NCBI GenBank assembly: GCA_018136815.1
Contig: JADDIW010000128.1
Coordinates: forward strand, 1 to 64,000
Direction: 5' to 3'
Length of the DNA: 64,000 nucleotides
From: Isochrysis galbana
Taxonomy: Eukaryota; Haptophyta; Isochrysidales; Isochrysidaceae
The position numbers and the translations under genes are program-made. This document shows, piece after piece, positions 35,901 to 46,217 of this stretch (position 1 is its first letter; each line of letters opens with the position of its first letter). The notes beneath the pieces are model-generated. The model was not told the origin of the DNA. It made no database searches and saw only the letters and a program-made list of their open reading frames with translations.

Positions 35901-38900
35901 GGCGGGATTAAGGGAGCTTATGTCAGGTCGGCGGTAAAGGGGCATGCGACGCATATTGCGCGCAAAGGGTGCGGCGCGGCGTGGCGCGGCGGGGAGAGGG
36001 GGGGTGGGAGCATGGTTACCGGTAGCGAGTTGAGCGCGGCGTCGCAAAGAAAAGACAGCAGATGCGCGCGTTCCTCTGCGGGCACAGCGGAGTACCTGCA
36101 GCAAAGCAAGAAGGCGCGTAGAGAATGCCGCTCAGACGAGCGCTAGACAAGCGCAAGTCACGAGGGGCGCTGTGGCATGTGAGGCACCAAGCCGCACGCG
36201 TGCATCACGCTAAGGTGCCGGTGACACGGATGGATGGCAGAGGGCGCGACTCACTCGGTAGAGTGCAGCGTGGCGAGCGTCTCTGTGTGTGGGTACCGCA
36301 ACTCCCTAGCCGCTCGTCGCAAGAGCTCGGGCCACGAGTGGTGGATGCGTGCCGCAGAAAGGATCTGGAGGGAGAATCGACATGGGCGAGCGGCAGCGTC
36401 ATTCTAGTGCGGTCGGGCTTGTCCCTCGGGCTTCCAAACAACTCGGTGTGCAGCTGTGGCGATCGCCAAGGCACCTGGTTGGCGAGGTCTGAAGAGACAG
36501 CTGTGAACTCATGGGCCGAGTCGATGACGTCGGCATCGTCGATCGAGGAGTCGACGGCAACACGAGACGCACGCGCTAGGAAGGTGAGCAGCGTGATATG
36601 AAGCTTGTGTAGAGAGGGCACGTCGCCTGCATTGTGAAAGGGGGGGGGGGGGGGGGAGCGATGTGGTTGGGCAACCGGACGAGGCGGGGGCGCCGAGGCG
36701 CGCTCCGGCGTCGGGTCGTGGGGGGCCTGATGGGCTCACCATGGATCACGGCCGCCTTCACCTCGGGCATGGCGAATCCAGCGAGCACGGGCGGCCCATC
36801 CTCCGCGGTAGCCGAGAGGCCGAGGACGTCAGCAAATGAATGCAGGAATAGCGTCACCTGCGAGCGAGCGTACCACATCGGTGGTGGGCAAGCAAAGCGG
36901 CAGCCGAGCAGGCGAGGCGATGTGGAGCCGCGAGCCCCGGGGCAGTTCCGCGCCTGCAAAAGATGGCTATTGAGGCCCTCCTCCTTCTCGTCGCACTTGC
37001 GCCTCGCCTCAGCCGCTTCCTCTGAGCGCAGGCGCGCTGCGTACGCCTCCATGGAGATAGCCAGTGAGGCCGCAGTGATCACGTCCTTGGAGTGAACGGC
37101 GGGAGCCGATGCTGGTGCAGCGCTCGATGATGGCGGTGCGGCCAAGGGAGGCGTCGCAGAAGAGGCGCCCGCTGCCGCCGGCGGGGGCGGTGGTGGAGGG
37201 CTGGGTGCAGGCGGCGCCCCGGCTGGCATAGCCGACTGTGGGGGCACCCGCTCGTTGCTGAGCGCAGTAGGCTCCGAATCGCCAGCCGCCCTAGCGCGTG
37301 CATGCGTCTCCCTGGCCGTCGCCCCCGCCCCACCACCTGGCGTCAAGAGCTCTGTGGCAGGCTGTGAGGTCGCCTGGGCGCCCGGCTCGGCCTCCATGTA
37401 CGCAACCTCTCCGCCAGAAGATGGCGAGGCGTGTGGTGCAGGGTCGGGTGCTGCCGCAGGCTGCGGCTCGGCAGTCTGGGCAGTCAGCGGCAGAACCTCC
37501 ACCTCCTCGCCCAGAGGCACTTTGCCACAACCGTCAATGCGGCGGTTCTCCATTGTGCCAGATGGTGCTGTTCCACTCGTTGCCGCCGGCAGCTTTCCGG
37601 CCACGGCGCTCTCGCGAGCATCCGGCTCGGCCGTAGGGGGCACTGGGAGCTCCCCTTCCCTATGAGAGGGCGTGTCGGCTGCACAACTGGCCTGATGCTC
37701 CCCACCTTTGTCGGTGGGACATGCCGGCGCTTCAGCTATGTCACTGAGGGAAGCTACTCGCGGCACATCCTCGACCGGGCACCGTTGGTCCGGATTCAAC
37801 CCCGCAGGACCGCCCGGGCCGTTGGCATTTTCATCGGTAGCTGCTCCCTCGAGTCTGTCGAGGGCAGTCTTCGGCTTGACCTGCTTTGGCTGGATGAACC
37901 GGTCGCCGTCGGGTTGTGCACGCTCAGTCTCGCACTCAGCCTGGCACACGCTCGCCTCGTGCACAGTCACAGACTCCGCCGGCGGCGCTGACGAGGCATC
38001 TTCGTGCCCCGCCTCCGGGGTGTCTCGCCTTGCCTCCTCTCCGGCGCATTGCGCGGCATGCGGTACCCCGGTTGAGGAACAAGTGGAGGTAGTCTCAGTA
38101 GCGCGCGGCGTAGCAGCCCCGTCCTGAGGCGCGCCGGCTTGGTCCTCAGCGCGCGCCGCTGCCGCCCCCGCTTCGGCACCCCTCCTGGCCTCCTCGACTG
38201 CACGGCGAGCATCCTCCTCGGCCGCACGCTTGGCCGCCGCCGCTGCCTCCGTGGCCTGGCGCTGGCGTGCGGCCACGAGGGCGGCCGGCGTGAGCAGGTC
38301 GGCAAGCAGGTGGACCTGTTTAGCACGAGGGCAAAAAGTGAGGCAGCCGGCCCAGCGGGTGCTCACAGGTGGAGGGGCGGTCGCAGCGTGCAGTCTCTTC
38401 ACCTCGGCGTCGTCGGGGAGCGCACTGAGCTCCGCACTCCACTTGTTGAGCAGCGCGATCTCGCACGGAGGCTCGAAGGGCGGAAGCTTGCGCGTTGCCT
38501 CGGCGATGGCTGCATTCTCCTTGCGCGCACCACGCGCCGCCTTGGTACTCGGAGGCTTCGGGCCCTCGGAGGCAGCGCTGCGCTCGGCGGCACCTGAGAC
38601 GCTCGACTTGCGCTTTTTCTTTGAGGGCTCCGCCTGTAGGTATAGTGGGGAAGGCGCACCGAAGGTCAGGAACCAACAGTGCGATCCACCCGCCCCACTC
38701 CCTCCATTCACACCATCCAGGAACTCGCGCCCATATACGATTGCTGATCCACCCTCCCTCCCCTTCACATTGCTCCGCCCACACAGTTGGGCAATCTGTC
38801 TCACACACGGAGGCCGATGGAGCCCCGGATCGAACGGCATTCCTCCGCAGGTCTCCTCGCTCCTCGTCGGGCCAGTAGCCGGGCTTGCAGTCGACAGGCC

Positions 38901-39369
38901 CTCTTCTCTTCTCCCCCGGCCCAACAGCGAAAGACTCGGCCATCTGACCCCCGCCCGTCAGCTGTCCGCATGGATTGAGAGGCGTGCAGGAGTCTGCAGA
39001 GGTGTGCACGAGCCCCGATCCTCTTCCGTGCCGTGCCACTGACCTGCCCGCCCTTCCAAGAACAGGCCTTCTTCTCCCAGGGGTCCCCCCCCCCCCAAAA
39101 AAAAGCGCAAGTCCACCGCCTCTCACCCTGCCACCCTCGTCTGCCCGCCTGAGTCCCTCCGCGCCACCACCTCCTTCCCGCCTTCTTCCGCCCCTGTCCT
39201 CTCAGGTGTGAGCACCCCGCGCCCACACCCACCATCTCTTTCGTTGCGCGTAGCCGCTGCTATGTGGCGAGTCACTCACCCTATCCAGCTCGTCTGGCCC
39301 CTCGTCGAAGCCCTTGTAGACCTTGGGCTCTCTCTTGCGCAGGGTGCGCTCGGGCTTGGGGGTAGGCAT
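26138..39369 (-). CDS. large chromatin-regulator-like gene: DDT, WHIM, AP2-like and two PHD fingers
   Basis: A multi-exon minus-strand gene inferred by chaining exons with agreeing phases; sub-blocks are listed separately. Start ATG at 39369 (MPTPKPERTLRKREPKVYKG), stop near 26138. N-to-C: basic segment AEPSKKKRKSS, long low-complexity linker, DDT domain, WHIM1, a Cys/His motif, AP2-like motif, PHD 1, a short DEW segment, PHD 2, Gln/Ala coiled coil and a conserved-looking tail. DDT plus WHIM plus PHD is the layout of ISWI-associated subunits (BAZ/ACF1, RSF1 and plant DDT-PHD proteins), which read histone tails and position nucleosomes in the nucleus. No bromodomain was found. That it is one gene, not two or three adjacent ones, is inference from continuous splicing phase, short gaps and shared strand. 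Confidence 0.68.
27093..28919 (-). CDS. exon block: Gln/Ala-rich coiled coil
   Basis: One large exon from the acceptor CTTTTAG|GAAATTGC at 28919 to the donor CAG|GTACGC at 27093. The protein is Ala/Arg/Gln-rich with long heptad-like helices (for example RQAALEAHRQAALEAQRQAA) and polyglutamine patches (about 27590-27620). It ends with a Lys-rich run AGAKKKKKSSKKK. Such regions usually mediate multimerisation or transcription-factor contacts. Confidence 0.72.
29080..30950 (-). CDS. exon block: rest of PHD 1, DEW segment, PHD 2, beta-rich segment
   Basis: The exon near 30950 begins CDRGFHFYCLPRP and ends PPGENWWCEACSNSC, completing a C4HC3 PHD finger. A short exon (about 30440-30540) has VLVHFSEGRVGVDEWLP, like the strand of a chromo/Tudor barrel. 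The exon at about 29873-30206 holds PHD 2: CAVCGYAHES, LLLCDSPGCDGAYHQRCL, GDWFCERC. The exon from about 29850 to 29365 ends in a VRIPHDAQPGSVMQLQLQG / VMIPEGASPGATLSVK repeat, a beta-rich module with two P-x-G turns. A short helical exon follows at about 29085-29210. Confidence 0.75.
31118..33562 (-). CDS. exon block: AP2-like motif and first half of PHD 1
   Basis: About 33300-33550 is an exon with helical Glu/Ala sequence. The exon ending at 32660 closes with LLSNRAASGYKGVYQ; the exon from 32511 opens with YPQTQQWGAVYEGQKLGVFA and then SPLEAAVACARK. Joined by splicing this is the GYKGVY...W.A......LG.F..P.EAA.AYAR pattern of AP2-like DNA-binding domains common in algae. A Ser/Ala/Glu linker with an RGRGRGGRKGKSS AT-hook-like patch follows. 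The exon ends with CQICSGQEDNPKMLLCDG, the first half of PHD 1, at a GTGAGC donor. Confidence 0.72.
33570..36095 (-). CDS. exon block: WHIM domain and Cys/His motif
   Basis: Exon 36020-36095 continues the previous exon in phase and gives YSAVPAEERAHLLSFLCDAA, the WHIM1 core. The next exon starts at 35878 with VRRVLDARMDRL. A long frame down to about 34116 includes WHRTLWQTPEGPCYLQRHP and then a Ser/Ala/Asp-rich linker, ending at a GTGAGT donor. 35600-35760 is open in more than one frame and its exon/intron status is unclear. 33570-34040 holds CPECGKRIRGAPNDFAEHVGGC, a C2HC-like zinc motif in a short exon. Confidence 0.6.
36297..38633 (-). CDS. exon block: basic segment, linker, DDT domain, WHIM1 start
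   Basis: Exons about 38367-38633, 36954-38315, 36740-36857, 36474-36626 and 36297-36364. The DDT domain spans FLHSFADVLGL, FAMPEVKAAVIH and PSLHKLHITLLTFLARA. The last exon gives RIHHSWPELLRRAAREL, the typical lead into WHIM1. The linker is rich in Ala, Glu and Pro, with an AAAKRAAEEDARRAVEEA coiled-coil stretch. Two introns here (38316-38366, 51 bp; 36858-36953, 96 bp with a GC donor) are multiples of three without stops, so they could be read through. Confidence 0.75.
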
Positions 39370-39384
39370 CGAGAGAAGGGGGCG

Positions 39385-39987
39385 GTGGTGCGCAGGGGGG
39401 GGAAGAGACAGAGATGGGGGCAAAATGGGGTGGGGGCGGCGGGAGGAGAGGCGAGGGGGGGAAGAAGGGCGGAGGAGGGGGTGAGAGAGGGGGGAGGAGG
39501 GGAGGGGGGGAGGGCAGAGGGGGGAGAGAGGGGAGAGGAGGAGGAGAGCGGGCAAGAAGGAGGGAGTGGGAGGACGGGGGGCAGGACGGGTGGGCGTAGG
39601 AGTGGAGGAGAGGCGGGGAGAGAGGCGGGTGGCGCGGCGCGCGGGGGGAGGGCGGGGGGAAGTGGCGCGGAGGGGGAGAGAAGAGGAGAGGAGGAGAGTT
39701 GTCAGGCGATGCGGCGTGAGAGGACGAAGGACCCCATCGTTATGTGAAATAAGTTGGCGTTGGGAATAAAATGAAGCCGGCTGGGGATGGGGTGAAGTCC
39801 GAAGGGGAAAGCCTCCCAAAGGGCATCGCAAAGTGCTGGAGGGAGCCTTCGCCAACCATAGTGAAAGAGAGGCGGGTGGGTGAAGGTGTTGCGGGTGTGG
39901 AGGGTGGGCGCGTGGGGAGAGAGGGAGAGAGGGGGCAGGTAGTACCGTGGCCCCTTCTTCTCTGAGAGGAGAGAGAGAGAGGGAGGC

Positions 39988-40036
<49 letters not shown>

Positions 40037-40149
40037 TAGAGAGTAGAGAGAGGGAGAGAGAGGCAGAGAGTAGAGAGAGAGTAGAGAGAGGGAGGCGAGG
40101 AGAGAGAGGGAGAGAGGGGGAGAGAGAGAGAGAGAGGGAGAGGGAGAGG

Positions 40150-40187
<38 letters not shown>

Positions 40188-40203
40188 GAGAGAGAGAGAG
40201 AGG

Positions 40204-40243
<40 letters not shown>

Positions 40244-40244
40244 G

Positions 40245-40282
<38 letters not shown>

Positions 40283-41100
40283 AGAGGCTGCCCCTCGGTG
40301 GCGCGAACGGGATGAAGGGGGGGGGGCGGCGGGGGGGGGGGAGGGCGGCCGCCCCTCTCTCCTCTCCACGTGCAAGTCGAGCAGGAGAGGACTCCAGGAC
40401 AAGTAGAAGAGAGAGGAGAGTGGAGAGTCTTCTCGCACGAGAGAAGGAGAGGCGGAGGAGGAGAGCCCGCGGCGCCCCCACCCGTGCGAATCTAAGGTAC
40501 ACTTACGACTTTCAAAAAGGGGCGACGGGCCGTCTCTCTGCCTCTCTGAGCGAGGGCACTCCACCCAGAGAGAGAGAGAGAGGAGGAGATCCGAGATTGG
40601 GCAGAGAGACACAGCCAGCCACCCACCCGTGGAATTCCTCTCTTCAATCCTTAACTTCACTGGTGTGCCCCTTGCCCCCCCCCCGCGCGCGCAAGGACCA
40701 GAGCACTACCGTGGCCCACCAGGAGAGGAGGGGGAGAGAGAGAGAGGGTGAGAGAGGGAGAGAGAGAGAAGAGAGAGAGAGAGGGAGAGGGAGAGGGGGA
40801 GGGAGAGAGAAGAGAGAGAGAGAGAGAGGGAGAGAGAGAGTGAGTGAGAGAGAGGGGGGGGGGAGGGGAGTGAGAGAGAAGAGAGAAGAGAGAGGGAGAA
40901 GAGAGAGGGAGAGGGGGAGGGAGAGAGAAGAGAGAGAGAGAGAGAGGGAGAGAGAGAGTGAGTGAGAGAGAGGGGGGGGGGGAGGGGAGAGAGAGAGAAG
41001 AGAGAAGAGAGAGAGAGAAGAGGGAGAAGAGAGAGAGAGAGAGAGAAGAGAGAGAGAGGGGGAGAGGACGTCCAACCACTCCGGTGGGCCGAGGGCGAGC
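39385..41100. repeat. GA-rich tracts upstream of the large minus gene
   Basis: Plus strand is dominated by G/A: 39390-39690 (GGGA blocks), 39960-40288 (almost pure GA) and 40730-41065 (GA with G runs). Within the last, about 115 bp at 40805-40900 is repeated at 40925-41000. The less biased stretches 39730-39950 and 40300-40720 contain no convincing exon. Confidence 0.75.
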
Positions 41101-42462
41101 TCCTATGCATCGCAAAAATAGACTTCCCATCCTCGTGCGGCAACCTCGTCACAGTTTGACCGGTGTGACGTCGCGTTCCGTCGAAAGAGGACCATGCGAA
41201 CCACTGCTATTTTTACCCAATAGCCATCTCTTGAATCCGTATCAAATGTGTCTCGATAATCGATAATCACACATGGAACCATGCAAACGTAAAATACATG
41301 TAAAGGTGAAGTGTTGAAACACATCAACACATGGGGCATGGGGCGGTCAAACACTATTGTAACTGCTAAGGGTGTAAACATGAAAAGGAAAAGGAAAAGG
41401 TCAGGGCCCTACATGTGAATGTGCAAACACAGGAACAGTGATTTATTTCGGAGGCCCAAAACATATGTTTTTCGCTGTTTTATTTTGGGCGACCGCCCCC
41501 CACCCCCCCCCGCACATTTGTTTTTACACTGTTTTTCTCTGTTTTTTTGACGCCCAAAACATAAACATATATTTTTCGCTGTTTTATTTCGGGCGGCCAT
41601 TCACGTTCGGAGACACACAGGCTGTGTACACAGGTCGTGCCCGCCAAGCACGGGCCAGTCAATAGTCCGCCCGTTTCTTTAGCACAACATCCCAACATGG
41701 AGCACAAAAAGTAGTTTTGTTTTCGCGTTGACGTGCTGAATTGACGGACAGCCTCGTGTTTTCGAGCGTCTCACGTTCGATTTCGAGGGACAGCCCCTCC
41801 TTTTCGCTCGATGGTTCGACAGTCTCATATGGTAAGACTGGTTGGCTACCGAAACATTGGCATTTGGGCATGCTGGTGGTCATGTACTGTGCTCATATGT
41901 GTCTTGGACTGGTGAAATGAAGACTAAAATTAGAATTACTTTAGTTATAATTTGGCAAAACTATAATAAATTTGATCTTTTTCTTCTGCGGCGGCGCGCG
42001 ATGGCGGCCGCAGCGATGGTCGCTGGCCTCGCCAGTGGCCTCGCACGCGGCCTGTGGCGGCTCTGGCGAGGGTCTGCGCGGCCAGGAGGCCAGCAGGCAC
42101 CTCCCCCCACCATACCGAGGCGGTGCCGCGTGTGATGGGCCAGCCCATCATGCGCAGCACCGTCATTTTGACGGCTCGCGGCCAGCCGCGCACTGTACGT
42201 GCGCGAGAGGCTGGCAGCAGATGCCAGCAGGGGCGAGGTGGAGGGCGCAGGCGACGCCGTGCGATCGCGCAGGGCTCTGTACTGCCTGTCCGGGGGTAAC
42301 CGTAACCGTGCCCGGGGCATGACGGTGCACGCGAAAGATCAGCTGAGCTGGTGGAACGGCCTCTGCGGTGATTGCAAAAAGAAGCACCTTGGAATCCTGC
42401 GCGGCAGGATTGCCCCTCGTTTCCGTTATGGTGCGATTCCCCTTCCAGACGGGATCGCCGAC
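41101..42462. repeat. intergenic DNA with word patch 8
   Basis: 41401-41600 is an AT-rich patch with CAAAACATATGTTTTTCGC, CTGTTTTATTT(T/C)GGGC and CTGTTTTTCTC words, opening with TCAGGGCCCT. 41600-41990 is unassigned. 42000-42460 is GC-rich and open in several frames; one frame contains WWNGLCGDCKKKHLGILRGR, but no family was recognised. Confidence 0.4.
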
Positions 42463-42824
42463 AGATCGCCTTCTGATCGTCGTCCGTCGTTGTCTGGCCG
42501 GAGTGTTTGGGTTTGATTTCAGTCGAGTTATGTGAGAAAGTCGTGGGGCGAGAGTCGGGGTGTTTTCCTGGGTGTCTCTGTCCGTCGTCCTGTCGCCAGT
42601 CGTCATCCGTCGTCGCTCTCGCTCTCGTCGCTCTCGCTCTCGTAACACTCATACCCTACAGCCTCGCCTCGCCTCGCCAGCCCCTGCCATCACAGCCCTC
42701 CTCACACTCACCCTCGCCTCTCGCCGCTCGTTTCATGTCGCTCTCGCCGCCGTCCTCGCCCTCGCCCAAGCCCTCCTGCCCGCCTTCCTCTGCTGACGGG
42801 CTTCAGCCCGTCAGCACCTCCGAA
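42463..42824 (+). repeat. 362-bp dispersed repeat, copy 1
   Basis: Matches 60727-61088 over the same length with no gaps and about 95% identity by eye. It includes an 11-bp-stem hairpin (GCTGACGGGCT / AGCCCGTCAGC, 42791-42814) and an open frame starting MSLSPPSSPSPKPSCPPSSA. This could be the 5' end of a retroelement with the start of its first ORF. Confidence 0.65.
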
Positions 42825-43665
42825 CTCGTCTCCTCCGCCGCGCCTGCCGCCGGCATGGCCCCTTCCTCATTGCCCTCAGGCCCTATGGGCCATCACAATT
42901 CGTCATGGGCTGGTGTGGGTTGACCACAGAGAGAAATAATGTGTGAATGTGAACAATAAATAAGTGAACAATGACGACAATGGCAATGACAATAAACTAT
43001 TAATGTGCATCCTCGTCCCTCCATCACCCCTCGTAGGCGATGCAGCGATGCAGCCATGCAGCGCGTCGGGCGTGTGCCGTGTGCACGCACGCTCGGCGAA
43101 GCACAAGCACAAGTTTCGAATCGAAATTGATCGAAATTTGGGCCAACGAGGCTCGAAATTTGCTGAAAAGTGATCGAAATTTCGAATCGAAATTTGGGTG
43201 GGTTTGGATCGAAACTCTGGCCGGGGCCAAGGGGCCTGGGACCCTAAGGAATCCTTGGACACCCAGGAGAGGTGGGAAATAGTGGTTAAAAAGAGTGAGT
43301 GACCGGTCTACTATAAGTTCTACTGAGCCACCACAACAAGAAAACTCTGACGGGAAGAGAGGAAGACCGAGAGAGAGAGAGGAAGGCGTGGGGAGAAGAA
43401 ATGGAGAATGAGAGGAAAGAGCGCAAGGAGGAGAGGGCGAGATGTGGTGAATGTGAGAGCCAGAAGAGAGGAAGAAGAAGAGAGGGAGACGGGGAGAGAG
43501 AGGGAGGGAGAAAGAGAGCGGAGGGAGCGAGAGGCGCTCGAGGAGAGTTAGAAAAAGAGAGAGAGTAGTGAGAAAAGAGAGAGAGAGAGCGGAGAAGAGA
43601 GAGTGAGGGGAGAGAGTAGGGGAGGAGAGGGGGGGGGGGCGGAGAGAGAGAGCGAGGAGGAAGGG
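42825..43665. repeat. intergenic DNA with word patch 9 and GA tract
   Basis: 42910-43010 is AT-rich with ACAATGAC-type words. 43111-43262 is a patch of TCGAAATTT words ending in ACTCTGGCCGGGGCCAAGG. 43360-43660 is a GA-rich tract just upstream of the plus-strand gene at 43666. Confidence 0.55.
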
Positions 43666-45950
43666 ATGCCCCGTGGCCCTCCTCCCCCTCGGCGCGCTCA
43701 CGACGCCTGCTCCTCGGCGACAGAGCAGAGCCTCCGTCGTGCTCGCATGCTCCGCTCTCTCCTCGAGAGAAGGAGGACGAGAGCAGGCTCGAGCGAGGGC
43801 GAGAGAGAAGATGGTCTCGTGCTGCGTCGGCGGATCGCGTGGGCTCTGTGGGGTGCGGGAGAGGTGGAGGCTGCTCTGGACGAGCTGAGGGCGATCGTGC
43901 GCTCCGACGAGGCGGGACAGACCGCCGCACACCGACTCGCTGCGCCGCTCCTACTCTCCCTCGGCCGGTATGAACAAGTACGCTGCGGAGCGGGAGGGGA
44001 AGCAGAGTGCTTTTGGGAGGACGGGAGGGGGAGGGGGGGCGAGAGAGGGAAAGGGGAAGGGGAAGGGGAGGGAGGGAGGGGGAGGGATGGGTCGGGGGGG
44101 GGAGGGGGAGGGGGAGGGGGAGGGGGGGGGGGGGGGGGAGGGGGGGGGGGGGGGCGAGACGGAGGAGGAAGGCTGGAAGGGGAGGGAGAGCTGTGAGAGG
44201 GGGGGGGGAAGCGGGCCACCTGCGCTGCGTTGACCGCTCTCGCCGCCCCCATGCCCGTCGCCATGATTCAGGCGGTCGAGCTCCTATCTCGCTTCGAGTC
44301 GGACGACTCCGCGGCGGCCCACTGCTCCATGCTGCTTGCAGCGCTCGCAATCTTCCTCGATGCGCAGCGGCTCGAGCAGCCCGAAACGGCAGCGGCTGAT
44401 GGTGGACTGGGCAGCGCTTCAGTGGCTGCAGCAGAAGCGGCGGCGCGAGCCGCCTTCGACGCCGCCTTCAACACCAACTGGCGCGCGTGAGTCATCCTTG
44501 TCTGCCGCGCCGCCGCTGTCTGGTCTCGCGGGTCCACCCGGCGCTGCGCTGCGCCGGCATGTTCTAACGCCGTCCTGCCGCTCGCCCATGCTGCAGGCTC
44601 CTTCTGCTCGCTGCCCCTGCGACGTGTGCGCGCCTGTGCTCGGGCACGCACGGCGCCGCCATCTCCACGCGCTTCCGTGAAGCCTTTGGCGACGAGCGCG
44701 GCGGCTCGGCGACGGCCGCTTCAGCCGTTGCCCCCGAGGCGTGCGGCGCCAGCATCCCACGCGGCTCGGAGGAGGAGGCGCTGCTCGTCGCGTGCGAGCT
44801 GCTTGGTGGGTGGGCAGGCGATGGAGCGGCCACGGCGACAGAGGACGGCGACGCCGAGGAAGCCGGAGAGGGGGGCGCGTGGCCCGGGCTCGGTGGAGTC
44901 GTCCCCTGCGGATGGCTGGCGGCGCGCCTCCTCGAGCGGCCGCCGCCTGCAGTCGAGGCGGATGACGGCGCACCGCGCGGGGGCGGCGCATCGGGTCGGT
45001 GGAAGCGCATCTTTGCGTCTGTGGTGTCAGAGGCGGAGGAGGAGATGATCGGCTGGGTGCAGATGGCGGCAAGGGAGTTGGACGGCGGTGAGGAAGAGGA
45101 GGACGCCGAGGGTTCGCAATGCGGTGAGAACCGAGAGCCAGTGGGTAGTGAGGACAGTGAGGCGAGCGGCGATGACGACTCGCAAAGTGGGGAGAACATA
45201 GGCGAGGACGCCGACCTGCAAGATGCCGGCGCCGAGCCGCCAGATCATGCCGTACTCCCAGCGGCCTCGGAGCGCCGCCGCGTACGCAAGCTCCCGTTCG
45301 GGATCGTGGTCGAAGGTCGGCGTGCCAGCGTGGACGTCTCGTCTGACGAGGATTCAGATGCCTCCAACGCCCCAGTCGACCGTTCTCGCGGTGCGTTTCT
45401 GGCGTGGCGCGAGCAGAAGAGGCGGGATCTCCAGCGGCAGATGAGCGGCGCCAAAGACCAGCTGGCAGAGAGTGGGGACAGGAGCGAGGAGGGTGTCGGC
45501 ACGCACTCGGATGGTTGTTTGCCCCCGACTACGTCCGCCAACTCCGCCACAGGCGGCCCATCTTACACTGGTGTGGGCCCCCGACCTTCCACGAGCGAGG
45601 ACGAAATGCGCGAGGACGACTCCGACTGCAGTGTCTCGTCCATGGATGCCGCAACGGTGGACCGATCGCGCCGCGGCTTTGAGGAGTGGATCAGTCGCAA
45701 GCGCCGGGCATTCGCCAAGCGGCAGGCGCGCGATGCATACGACGACGACGCCTGTCCGCAAGCCGCCGAACCGACATCCACGGCACATGCGGCGGCGGCT
45801 CGGTGGGCGGCGTCGAAAACCGGGAGCAAGACCGGAGGCGAGCGTCGTGCACGTAGCCGCAATACACCGTCGAGACGCAAACGAGGCCGCAGTGGTGAGC
45901 GAGCAATGCCCTCTGATGCCGCGTCGTGTTGGTGGCACAGCATTCTTTGA
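43666..45950 (+). CDS. acidic TPR-like protein (three exons, 626 residues)
   Basis: Exons 43666-43977, 44272-44486 and 44597-45950; donors CAA|GTACGC and GC|GTGAGT, both acceptors CAG, and the summed length is an exact multiple of three. Residues about 50-130 form a helical-repeat region (AWALWGAGEVEAALDELRAI; LSLGRYEQAVELLSRF), as in TPR proteins. The middle and C-terminal parts are acidic and disordered. A short motif occurs twice: VDRSRGAFLAWREQKRRDLQ and VDRSRRGFEEWISRKRRAFA. The end is basic (RRKRGRSG), a possible nuclear signal. The first intron contains a very G-rich run. The TPR call rests on pattern, not a search; partner and pathway are unknown. Confidence 0.75.
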
Positions 45951-46217
45951 TAGAGTGCAGCGCAGTCTTGTGTGCTTGATCGGATCTAGGGTGCCTAGCT
46001 TATCACGAATTTGGAACTCCAATGCGTCCGAGGAGTAGCGGATGCGAGCGTGTGAAGGAGCGGAGGAGGTACGCCTTGTGGTGGGTTGTGTGGAAAGAGG
46101 TGTCGGAGTGACGTGCGTATGTAGGCATCACCGTATGAATGATGGACTAACTAGCCCGGTCACTCACTATGGGGGTGCGGAGGGCACCAGCTCCAATGAG
46201 CAAATGAGGGGCTAACT
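45951..46217. other. 3' flank of the TPR-like gene
   Basis: Probable 3' UTR and intergenic DNA up to the A-run at 46218 that marks the LINE boundary. No other feature seen. Confidence 0.5.

Noticed and set aside
39702-40660. Ser/Leu-rich open frames over the 40-kb GA tract
   Set aside because: Same compositional artefact as at 10 kb.
42507-42923. Plus-strand 138-residue protein
   Set aside because: It lies in a dispersed repeat, and the second copy (60.77 kb) diverges right after the repeat, so this is element DNA, not a host gene.
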